This document shows, in pieces, positions 26,103 to 33,747 of a DNA stretch of 64,000 nt. The DNA is taken from NCBI RefSeq assembly GCF_003347605.1, contig NZ_QDFZ01000013.1:70314-134313 (forward strand), written 5' to 3'. The position numbers were made by a program, and so were the translations under genes. The notes below the pieces were generated by a model, which saw nothing but the letters and a program-made list of their open reading frames with translations, was not told the origin of the DNA and ran no database searches. The stretch's first letter is position 1; each line of letters opens with the position of its first letter. This DNA is from Chryseobacterium sp. KLBC 52 (lineage in GTDB: Bacteria > Bacteroidota > Bacteroidia > Flavobacteriales > Weeksellaceae).

Positions 26103-27353
26103 ATGGAAAAAGCTGTTCTGATTACTATCGGGGATGAAATCCTTTCCGGAAATACGGTAGATACCAATTCTAATTTTATCGCAACTGAACTTAAAAATAT
26201 AGGAATAAAAGTTATTCAGATTCTTACCATCTCAGACGAAATTGAAACCATTAAAAATGCATTGAGCACGGCCTTTGAAACAGGTGATTTAGTCATTACA
26301 ACAGGAGGACTCGGGCCAACCAGAGATGATAAAACGAAAAAAGCAATGGCAGAGTATTTCGATGATGAAATTGCTTTGGATGAGGTAACCTTCAATCATT
26401 TGAAAGGCTATATGGAAAGAAGGGGAAGGGCAGATATTCTGGAGAGAAACAAAGAACAGGCTTTTGTACCTACGAAATCCATCGTTTTTCAAAACCATTA
26501 CGGAACAGCACCATGCATGATGATGGAGCAGGATGGAAAATTGTGCTACAGTCTTCCCGGAGTTCCTTACGAAGTAAAACCACTGATTAAGGATCAGATC
26601 ATTCCTTATTTACAGCAAAGATTCAGTCTTCATTATATCCATACCAGAATTGTTTCTGTGGTGGGAATTCCTGAGAGCATTCTTGCAGACAAAATTGAAG
26701 ACTGGGAGCTGGCACTTCCTGAAAATATAGCACTTTCTTATCTTCCGGTAGGAACGCGTGTAAAGCTTCGTCTGACGGCTTCCGGTGAGAATGAAGAACA
26801 GTTGAAACAAAGGACAGAAGAAGAAATCCAGAAATTACTTCCTTTGGTAGAAGGTGATGTGATCGCAGTATCTGAAGATAAAATTGAAAATATTCTGGCA
26901 GAAATGCTCACCGAAAGGAATCTGACGATTTCTACGGCAGAGAGTTGTACAGGAGGCGAACTGGCCAAAATGATCACTTCGGTTTCCGGAAGTTCAAAAT
27001 ATTTCCTTGGTGGAATGGTAGCCTATGCCACAGAGAAAAAGATTAAAATTTTAAATGTTTCCAAAGAAACCGTTAATGAGTTCACTGTGGTGAGCGAACA
27101 GGTGGCGCAGGAAATGGCGAAAGGATGCCAGCAATTGTTTGAAACCCATATCTCCCTTTCTACAACAGGCGTTGCCGGACCGGGAAAAGGAGAAGATGGT
27201 AAAGATGTAGGAACGGTTTACTATACGATCAGGATCAATGATCAGGAAGTAACCTCCAAATTATACATGCCTCATCTGGAAAGAGTAGACTTCATGGATT
27301 TTGTTTCCCAAAAAGTGATTCAGGATTTGGTAAGTCTTCTTGTAAACAGTTAA
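26103..27353 (+). CDS. cinA: Competence/damage-inducible protein CinA family
   Basis: 416 residues, full length. N-terminal MoCF-like (COG1058) domain, ADP-ribose pyrophosphatase-like: ITIGDEILSGNTVDTNSNFIA and DLVITTGGLGPTRDD. C-terminal NMN deamidase domain (PncC): LTISTAESCTGGELAKMIT, VSGSSKYFLGG, then VGTVYYTI. The family recycles NMN in the cytoplasm and hydrolyses ADP-ribose. Monocistronic; the next gene starts 90 bp downstream. Confidence 0.95.
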   Translation: MEKAVLITIGDEILSGNTVDTNSNFIATELKNIGIKVIQILTISDEIETIKNALSTAFETGDLVITTGGLGPTRDDKTKKAMAEYFDDEIALDEVTFNHLKGYMERRGRADILERNKEQAFVPTKSIVFQNHYGTAPCMMMEQDGKLCYSLPGVPYEVKPLIKDQIIPYLQQRFSLHYIHTRIVSVVGIPESILADKIEDWELALPENIALSYLPVGTRVKLRLTASGENEEQLKQRTEEEIQKLLPLVEGDVIAVSEDKIENILAEMLTERNLTISTAESCTGGELAKMITSVSGSSKYFLGGMVAYATEKKIKILNVSKETVNEFTVVSEQVAQEMAKGCQQLFETHISLSTTGVAGPGKGEDGKDVGTVYYTIRINDQEVTSKLYMPHLERVDFMDFVSQKVIQDLVSLLVNS

Positions 27354-27442
27354 ATACGAGCCTGTTTTTTTAATTTTTTTTTAATTAATTTTCATACAGT
27401 TTTTCACGCTTTTTGAAAGCCCTTCAATAAATTTCAAAAATC

Positions 27443-30400
27443 GTGGAAAATTCCAAACAGATTTTTCAGACCAGCAGTAAAAAACGCTGGAAAAGTGTAC
27501 AGTGGGGAAGCCGTGTTTTTATTTTTATAGGAATACTGCTTCTGCTTGCTTTAGGTCTGATGATGACTCTGGACAGAAGTCCTAAAATACCTTTTAAAGA
27601 AGATTATAAAGCGGTAATTACAGCCAATAAACCTTACCTTCAGGAGAATAAAATTTCAAAGGAATATAAAGGTTTCAGAAGCTTTATTTCTGAAAAAACA
27701 ATTCATACCAATCTCGACAAAATCGAGAAAGCAAGAGCAGAAAGATATAAAAATCAGAACAGAAACTGGGCTCAGTTTCCGGGAGGAATCCGTTCTGCAT
27801 TTTATGTTGCGTGGGATCCTCAGTCGCTGATGTCTCTGAAAAGAAATATCAGACATGTCAATCTTGTGTTCCCTGAATGGTTTTTTCTTGATCCCAAAAC
27901 AGGTGATCTGAAAACCAATGTAGATCCGGAAGGATATAAAGTGATCAAAAGAACAGGGGTTGCAGCCATGCCCATGTTGAGTAATAACTCAGACAGAGAA
28001 TTCCGTTCAGAAGGGCTGGTAAAAGTTCTGAACGATCCGCAGAAAAGAACCCATCTGATTCAAAAAATCACCCAACAATGTCTAAAATATCATTTCAAAG
28101 GAATTAATATTGACTTTGAGGATATGAACCTCAATTCTGATGATAATCTGATTGCTTTTATGAAAGAACTTTCAGAGACTTTCAAAAAGAATCAGTTGCT
28201 GGTGACTATGGATATCATGACGGATAATGATGATTACAATATCCCAAGACTGAATCCTTATGTAGATTACTTTGTACTGATGGCGTATGATGAGTATTCC
28301 GCAGGAAGTGATGCCGGTCCGGTTTCTTCTCAGAAATGGATTGAAGAGCAGACGGGAAAAATCGTAAAACAAACTTCTCCGCAAAAAATCATTCTTGGAT
28401 TAGGAGCGTATGGGTATGACTGGAGTTCCAATAAAGATGATAACACCTCCGTTACTTACATGCAGGCGATTACAAAAGCCAGTGCAAGTAAAGCGGTTAT
28501 TGATTTTAATGATAATACCTTTAATCTAAATTATTCTTACACCGATTCTAAAAATTTAACCCACACTGTATTTTTCAATGATGCGGCTTCTATTTTCAAC
28601 ACAATGCGTTTCTCTTCAGAATATCCTCTAGCCGGAACAGCGCTTTGGAGACTGGGAAGTGAAGACAGCAGAGTATGGAATTTTTATGATAAAGATCTCA
28701 CTTTCGCCGGACTTTCCAAAATGAATTTGAAATCGCTTGAAAATGTAAAAGGGCAGACCATGGTGGATTACATCGGAGATGGAGAAGTACTGGATGTTCT
28801 GAATACCCCTCATGACGGAAAAATTGCACTTGAAATCGATCCGAAAGAGAAAATTATCACAGACGAAAATTATATCACTTACCCAAGTTCTTACGAAGTG
28901 AAAAAATACGGAAGTGCTCCTCAGAAAGAGCTCGTTCTTACCTTTGATGATGGTCCGGATGAAACGTATACACCACAGGTATTGGATATTCTGTCCAAAT
29001 ACCACGTTCCGGCAGCCTTCTTTCTGGTAGGATTAAATGCAGAAAAAAACCTTCCGCTTGTAAAGAGAATTTATCGGGAAGGACATGAAATAGGAAATCA
29101 CACTTTTACCCATGAGAATGTGGCAAAAGTAAGCCCGGAAAGAGCTTTGCTGGAAATGAAACTGACAAGACTGCTGATCGAATGTATCACAGGTCACAGT
29201 ACCATTCTGTTCAGAGCACCATACAACGCAGACTCTGAACCTACCACTTCAGAAGAGATTATTCCGGTAGCGTTGGCAAGACAACAAAACTATCTTGATA
29301 TAGGGGAAAATATAGACCCGGAAGACTGGCAGCCGGGAATAAAAGCAGATGAGATTGTAAAACGTGTAATGGCCGGAATCAAACAGCAGAGAGGGAATAT
29401 CATTCTTCTTCATGATGCAGGCGGAGATACCAGAGAGGAAACAGTAAAAGCTTTAAAAATTCTGATCCCGACGCTTCAGAAACAAGGCTATCATTTTACC
29501 AATCTGACCAATATTCTGCACAAAAGCAGAAGCGAACTAATGCCTGAAGTTCCTAAAACGAGATCGTATTACATCATGCAGCTGAACCTTGTGTTGGCAA
29601 CGGTTATCTATGGAATAAGCCACTTCCTGGTTGCTTTATTTACCATTTTCATTGTGTTAGGATTGATCAGATTATCGCTGATGGCATACTGGGCATTTAA
29701 AGAAAGAAAAAAAGAGAAAAAACTGGGCGGATTTCCTGTTCTGGAATCTTATCCGAAAGTTTCCATCATTGTTCCTGCTTATAATGAAGAAGTGAATATT
29801 GTGTCTTCCCTGCAGAACTTATTGAAGCAGACTTATCCTAATTTTAATATCATTATGGTAGATGACGGTAGCAAAGATTCTACTTATGAAAAAGCATTGG
29901 AAGCATTCCCCAATCATCCGAAACTGAAAATTTTCACCAAAGAAAACGGTGGAAAAGCCACAGCTCTGAACTTTGGGATATCACAGACTGATGCAGAATA
30001 TGTAGTGTGTATTGATGCCGATACCAAATTACAGCAGGATGCCGTGAAATATCTTATTGCAAGATTTTTAAATTCAAGTGCGGAAGAAAAAATAGCCGCG
30101 GTAGCAGGAAATGTAAAAGTAGGAAACAGAGTCAACTGGCTTACCAGATGGCAGGCTATAGAATATACAACAAGTCAGAATTTTGACAGGCTGGCATATG
30201 CTCATATCAATGCGATTACGGTTATTCCGGGAGCTATCGGAGCATTTAGAAGATCCGTGATCATTGAAACAGGAGGTTATTCATCCGATACGCTGGCAGA
30301 AGATTGTGATATTACGGTGAAAATATTAAAAGCCGGATATACTGTTGCGAACGAAAACAGAGCAATAGCAGTAACAGAAGCTCCCGAAACCACAAAACAG

Positions 30401-30841
30401 TTTTTAAAACAACGTTTCCGCTGGACCTACGGAATCATGCAGATGTTCTGGAAACAGAGACAGACTTTCCTTAACCCCAAATATAAAGGATTGGGACTTT
30501 GGGCAATGCCGAATATTTTATTATTCCAATACATCATCCCATTTTTCTCGCCATTGGCAGATGTGATTATGTTCTTTGGAATCTTGTCCGGAAACGGAGA
30601 CAAAATATTCACCTATTATCTGATCTTCCTTTTGGTGGATGCTTCATTAGCATTAGTAGCATTTATCATACAGCGGGAAAAACTGATCAATCTCCTGTAT
30701 ATTATTCCGCAGAGATTCGGGTACAGATGGCTTATGTATATTGTATTATTTAAAAGTTTAAGAAAAGCACTGAAAGGCGAAATGCAGTCCTGGGGATTCC
30801 TGAAAAGAACCGGGAATGTAAAAGAGATAGCAACTTCTTAA
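27443..30841 (+). CDS. Trifunctional GH18 - polysaccharide deacetylase - GT2 glycosyltransferase membrane protein
   Basis: 1,132 residues, GTG start (MENSKQIF). N-terminal membrane anchor at about 25-45. GH18-like domain about 90-400: FKGINIDFEDMN with the catalytic-type Glu226 but the usual DxxDxDxE degenerate (first Asp replaced, second is Asn), and FVLMAYDEYS. NodB/CE4 deacetylase about 490-680: LVLTFDDGPDE (Asp502-Asp503), NHTFTHENV metal-binding His pair, FRAPYNADSEP, ILLHDAGGDTRE. A membrane helix near 715-740, then GT2: SIIVPAYNEE, VDDGSKDST (Asp807-808), DADTK (Asp858, Asp860), AEDCDIT, and RFRWTYGIMQMFWKQ (QxxRW), followed by C-terminal membrane helices. It resembles PgaB and PgaC functions joined in one chain, suggesting synthesis and modification of a beta-1,6-GlcNAc-like exopolysaccharide. 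The product is inferred. Confidence 0.9.
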   Translation: MENSKQIFQTSSKKRWKSVQWGSRVFIFIGILLLLALGLMMTLDRSPKIPFKEDYKAVITANKPYLQENKISKEYKGFRSFISEKTIHTNLDKIEKARAERYKNQNRNWAQFPGGIRSAFYVAWDPQSLMSLKRNIRHVNLVFPEWFFLDPKTGDLKTNVDPEGYKVIKRTGVAAMPMLSNNSDREFRSEGLVKVLNDPQKRTHLIQKITQQCLKYHFKGINIDFEDMNLNSDDNLIAFMKELSETFKKNQLLVTMDIMTDNDDYNIPRLNPYVDYFVLMAYDEYSAGSDAGPVSSQKWIEEQTGKIVKQTSPQKIILGLGAYGYDWSSNKDDNTSVTYMQAITKASASKAVIDFNDNTFNLNYSYTDSKNLTHTVFFNDAASIFNTMRFSSEYPLAGTALWRLGSEDSRVWNFYDKDLTFAGLSKMNLKSLENVKGQTMVDYIGDGEVLDVLNTPHDGKIALEIDPKEKIITDENYITYPSSYEVKKYGSAPQKELVLTFDDGPDETYTPQVLDILSKYHVPAAFFLVGLNAEKNLPLVKRIYREGHEIGNHTFTHENVAKVSPERALLEMKLTRLLIECITGHSTILFRAPYNADSEPTTSEEIIPVALARQQNYLDIGENIDPEDWQPGIKADEIVKRVMAGIKQQRGNIILLHDAGGDTREETVKALKILIPTLQKQGYHFTNLTNILHKSRSELMPEVPKTRSYYIMQLNLVLATVIYGISHFLVALFTIFIVLGLIRLSLMAYWAFKERKKEKKLGGFPVLESYPKVSIIVPAYNEEVNIVSSLQNLLKQTYPNFNIIMVDDGSKDSTYEKALEAFPNHPKLKIFTKENGGKATALNFGISQTDAEYVVCIDADTKLQQDAVKYLIARFLNSSAEEKIAAVAGNVKVGNRVNWLTRWQAIEYTTSQNFDRLAYAHINAITVIPGAIGAFRRSVIIETGGYSSDTLAEDCDITVKILKAGYTVANENRAIAVTEAPETTKQFLKQRFRWTYGIMQMFWKQRQTFLNPKYKGLGLWAMPNILLFQYIIPFFSPLADVIMFFGILSGNGDKIFTYYLIFLLVDASLALVAFIIQREKLINLLYIIPQRFGYRWLMYIVLFKSLRKALKGEMQSWGFLKRTGNVKEIATS

Positions 30842-30990
30842 TGAGGTTTGGAGGCTGGAAGAGTGAGGCTGGAGGTTGTTTTCTCAGTTATCATTTTTTA
30901 CGATTCTTATAATTTCCAGCTTCTGCCTCCTATTGTCTGATTTTTCCAGTAAAGTTTGGACTAAAAAAATGTGATCATGTAGCTGGAGGT
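30842..30990. repeat. Short GGAGGCTGGA-type repeats
   Basis: GAGGCTGGAGGTTGTTTT at 30866-30883 recurs as GTAGCTGGAGGTTGTTTT near 30981, with a GGAGGCTGGAAGAGTG start at 30849 and inverted TTCCAGCTTCTGCCTCC at 30916. They fill the 291-bp gap before the M13 peptidase gene; no gene is seen. Confidence 0.5.
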
Positions 30991-31132
30991 TGTTTTATGA
31001 CTTCCATAACCTTCAGCTTCCTGCTCCCAATTTCCCACTTAGGATACTTTCATGATATTTATTTAAATTTGTTTTCATATTCAAGTAACAAATCCGAAAT
31101 AAATCATACATATTCTAAAAATTGTTATCATA

Positions 31133-33190
31133 ATGAAAAAAATAACGCTTTCTTTGTTTTTAATAGCAGGGATCTGCACTCAGACTACGATGAGCGCACA
31201 AGCAAAAACTGCTAAAGTAGCAGTGAATAACACAGATAAAGGCTTAGACCTTAGCTTGATGGACACTTCAGTACGTCCTCAGGATGATTTTTACAACTAT
31301 GTAAGTGGAACCTGGATGAAAACTGCCAAAATTCCATCTGACAAACCAACTTGGGGAAGCTTCAACAAACTGGCTGAGGATACGGATAACAATTCCATGA
31401 CCATCCTGAATTCTCTTCTTAAAGATAAATTTGCTGACGGAAGCGAAGGGAAAAAAATTCAGGATCTGTATGCTACTTATATGAACATGCAGAAGAGAAA
31501 TGCTGATGGAATTAAACCAATCCAGGAAAACCTGAACAAGATTGACGCTATTAAAAATATGGCTGATCTTCAGAATTACCTTACTTCTGTAACGAAAGAA
31601 GGTGAAAATGTTTTCTACGGATGGGGAGTAGATGCAGATCTTAAAGATTCTAAAATGAATGCAGTTTACCTGGGTAATGCTTCTCTAGGTTTAGGAAGAG
31701 ATTACTATCAGAAAGTAAACGAAAAAAATACCGAAGCTATTGCTGAGTATCAGAAATATGTAGCTTCTATGCTAAAAGAATTAGGATACAAAAATGCTGA
31801 TGAAGCAGCAAAAGGTATCGTTAATTATGAAAAAAGCATCGCGCAAACTTACCTGACCAACGAGCAGAGCCGTGATAATACGCTTCAGTACAATCCTAAG
31901 ACGATGGCTGAACTTTCTGCTTTGGTAAAAAATGTTGACCTTCCGGGTTACCTTAAAAAAGTAGGCGTAAATTCTGACAAAGTAATTATCAGCGAATTAG
32001 GATTCTATAAGAACTTCGATAAATTGGTAAATGCTCAGAATCTTCCTGTAATCAAGGATTATCTGAAATTCCACATGATCCATGGAAGTGCTTCTTACTT
32101 AAGCGAAAACTTAGGAAACATGAAATTTGCTTTCTATGGTAAATACCTTAGAGGACAACAGGAACAAAGAGCTCTTAACAAAAGAGGATTTGAATTGATC
32201 AACGGTACTTTGGGAGAAGCTTTCGGAAAATTATATGTTGAGAAATATTTCCCTGCTGAAGCAAAAGCTCAGATGGTAGAATTGATCGACTATTTAAAGA
32301 AAAGTTTCGCTGTTCACATCAACAACTTATCTTGGATGTCTTCAACCACGAAGGAAAAAGCAATGCAGAAGCTGAACAAGTTTACTGTAAAAGTGGCTTA
32401 TCCGGACAAGTGGAAAGACTATTCAAAATTAAATATCGTTTCGGAAGCTAAAGGAGGAAACCTATATCAGAACCTTCAGAATATTACCGAATGGCAATAT
32501 AACAAAGACTTAGCTAAAATTGGCAAGCCGGTAGATAAAACAGAATGGGGAATGACTCCACAAACTGTAAATGCATATTACAACCCGGTAAACAACGAGA
32601 TTGTATTCCCTGCAGCGATCCTTCAGCCGCCATTCTTTAACCCTAAAGCTGATGCTGCTGTAAACTTCGGAGGTATCGGTGCGGTTATCGGCCACGAAAT
32701 GAGCCACGGATTTGATGATTCAGGAGCACAGTTCGATGCGGACGGTAACTTAGTAGACTGGTGGACTCCGGAAGATAAAGCAAACTTTGAAAAAGCAACC
32801 AAAGCTCTTGCTTCTCAGTATGACAAATACGAGCCTGTAAAAGGAACTTTTGTAAACGGTACTTTCACAAACGGTGAGAATATCGCTGACTTAGGTGGAG
32901 TAAATATCGCTTATGACGCTCTTCAGATGTACTTAAAAGACAAAGGAAACCCAGGAAAAATCAGCGGATTCACTCAGGATCAGAGATTCTTCTTAAGCTG
33001 GGCAACCGTTTGGAGAACATTATCAAGTGAGAAATATATGGTAAATCAGGTAAAAACTGATCCACACTCACCAGGATATTTCAGAAGTTTTGGTCCACTT
33101 ATCAACGTTGACGCTTTCTACAAAGCATTCGATGTGAAACAAGGAGACAAACTTTACAAAGCTCCGGAAGACAGAATCAAAATCTGGTAA
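31133..33190 (+). CDS. M13-family zinc metallopeptidase (neprilysin/PepO type), secreted
   Basis: 685 residues. Signal peptide MKKITLSLFLIAGICTQTTMSAQ. N-terminal M13 domain begins SLMDTSVRPQDDFYNYVSGTWMK. Catalytic domain: NAYYNPVNNEIVFPAAILQPP, zinc site HEMSH at His521-His525 followed by GFDDSGAQFD, and the third ligand in ENIADLGG. It ends with the family's KLYKAPEDRIKIW tail. Should cleave short peptides N-terminal to hydrophobic residues in the periplasm or outside. A paralogue lies 560 bp downstream in the same direction; the two share nearly identical 3' stretches. Confidence 0.96.
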   Translation: MKKITLSLFLIAGICTQTTMSAQAKTAKVAVNNTDKGLDLSLMDTSVRPQDDFYNYVSGTWMKTAKIPSDKPTWGSFNKLAEDTDNNSMTILNSLLKDKFADGSEGKKIQDLYATYMNMQKRNADGIKPIQENLNKIDAIKNMADLQNYLTSVTKEGENVFYGWGVDADLKDSKMNAVYLGNASLGLGRDYYQKVNEKNTEAIAEYQKYVASMLKELGYKNADEAAKGIVNYEKSIAQTYLTNEQSRDNTLQYNPKTMAELSALVKNVDLPGYLKKVGVNSDKVIISELGFYKNFDKLVNAQNLPVIKDYLKFHMIHGSASYLSENLGNMKFAFYGKYLRGQQEQRALNKRGFELINGTLGEAFGKLYVEKYFPAEAKAQMVELIDYLKKSFAVHINNLSWMSSTTKEKAMQKLNKFTVKVAYPDKWKDYSKLNIVSEAKGGNLYQNLQNITEWQYNKDLAKIGKPVDKTEWGMTPQTVNAYYNPVNNEIVFPAAILQPPFFNPKADAAVNFGGIGAVIGHEMSHGFDDSGAQFDADGNLVDWWTPEDKANFEKATKALASQYDKYEPVKGTFVNGTFTNGENIADLGGVNIAYDALQMYLKDKGNPGKISGFTQDQRFFLSWATVWRTLSSEKYMVNQVKTDPHSPGYFRSFGPLINVDAFYKAFDVKQGDKLYKAPEDRIKIW

Positions 33191-33198
33191 CAATAACA

Positions 33199-33230
33199 AC
33201 CGCTCAGCAATGGGCGGTTTTATTTTTTTT
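33199..33230 (+). terminator. Terminator after the first M13 gene
   Basis: ACCGCTCA-GCAA-TGGGCGGT followed by TTTATTTTTTTT. The loop and outer bases match the lipA terminator (ACCGTTCA-GCAA-TGAACGGT). Confidence 0.88.
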
Positions 33231-33265
33231 AGGTAGCAGGTGATGGATGATAGGTTGCAGGGAAT
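33229..33265 (+). repeat. GGTAGCAGGT-type repeat, copy 2
   Basis: AGGTAGCAGGTGATGGATGA, then TAGGTTGCAGG, immediately after the terminator hairpin, as at copy 1 after lipA. Confidence 0.55.
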
Positions 33266-33286
33266 GGGTTTTAGGGAAAATAAGTG

Positions 33287-33488
33287 ATAAGTAATAAGTA
33301 ATAAGTAATAAGTAATAAGTAATAAGTAATAAGTAATAAGTAATAAGTAATAAGTAATAAGTAATAAGTAATAAGTAATAAGTAATAAGTAATAAGTAAT
33401 AAGTAATAAGTAATAAGTAATAAGTAATAAGTAATAAGTAATAAGTAATAAGTAATAAGTAATAAGTAATAAGTAATAAGTAATAAGT
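33287..33488 (+). repeat. Tandem array of about 29 copies of a 7-bp unit
   Basis: A perfect period-7 array over 202 bp; unit TAAGTAA (equivalently ATAAGTA). The bases before 33287 (AATAAGTG) are a degenerate copy. The unit contains TAA on the plus strand and no stop on the minus strand in any frame, which makes a meaningless open frame there. A variable-number repeat is likely. Confidence 0.97.
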
Positions 33489-33515
33489 TCTTTGATAAGC
33501 AATCGAGGGACAATT

Positions 33516-33592
33516 TTTACAATAACGGCTTCCATCATTCCCCTCCCCCGGAGGGGTGGCAAAAATTCAAAGAATTTTTGACGGGGTGGTTC
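33516..33592 (+). repeat. Interspersed repeat with 41-bp core, copy 3
   Basis: Core at 33550-33590 as in the other copies, with the left flank TTTACAATAACGGCT shared with copy 1 and CCCCTCCCCCGGAGGGG before the core as in copy 2. Confidence 0.8.
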
Positions 33593-33608
33593 TATACGTA
33601 ATAACTTC

Positions 33609-33650
33609 AAACATTAAACATTAAACATTAAACATTAAACATTAAACATT
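33609..33650 (+). repeat. Tandem array of six copies of a 7-bp unit
   Basis: Six perfect AAACATT units (42 bp), a second 7-bp array 120 bp after the first, upstream of the second M13 gene. Confidence 0.93.
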
Positions 33651-33747
33651 GAATTTTCACTTTTCACCATATATCAATTATCATTCACTACATATCATTA
33701 AAGTTTGTATATTTGATAAGTTTGTGTAAAATCAAAAATTATCTTTA

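Noticed and set aside
33068..33610. Minus-strand open frame repeating YYLLLIT through the 7-bp array
   Set aside because: The unit has no stop codon on the minus strand in any of the three frames, so all three stay open for the whole array. It is a by-product of the repeat, overlaps a real gene, and has no start signal.
33287..33650. Possible CRISPR array
   Set aside because: The repeats are tandem with no spacers, and no cas genes are present.
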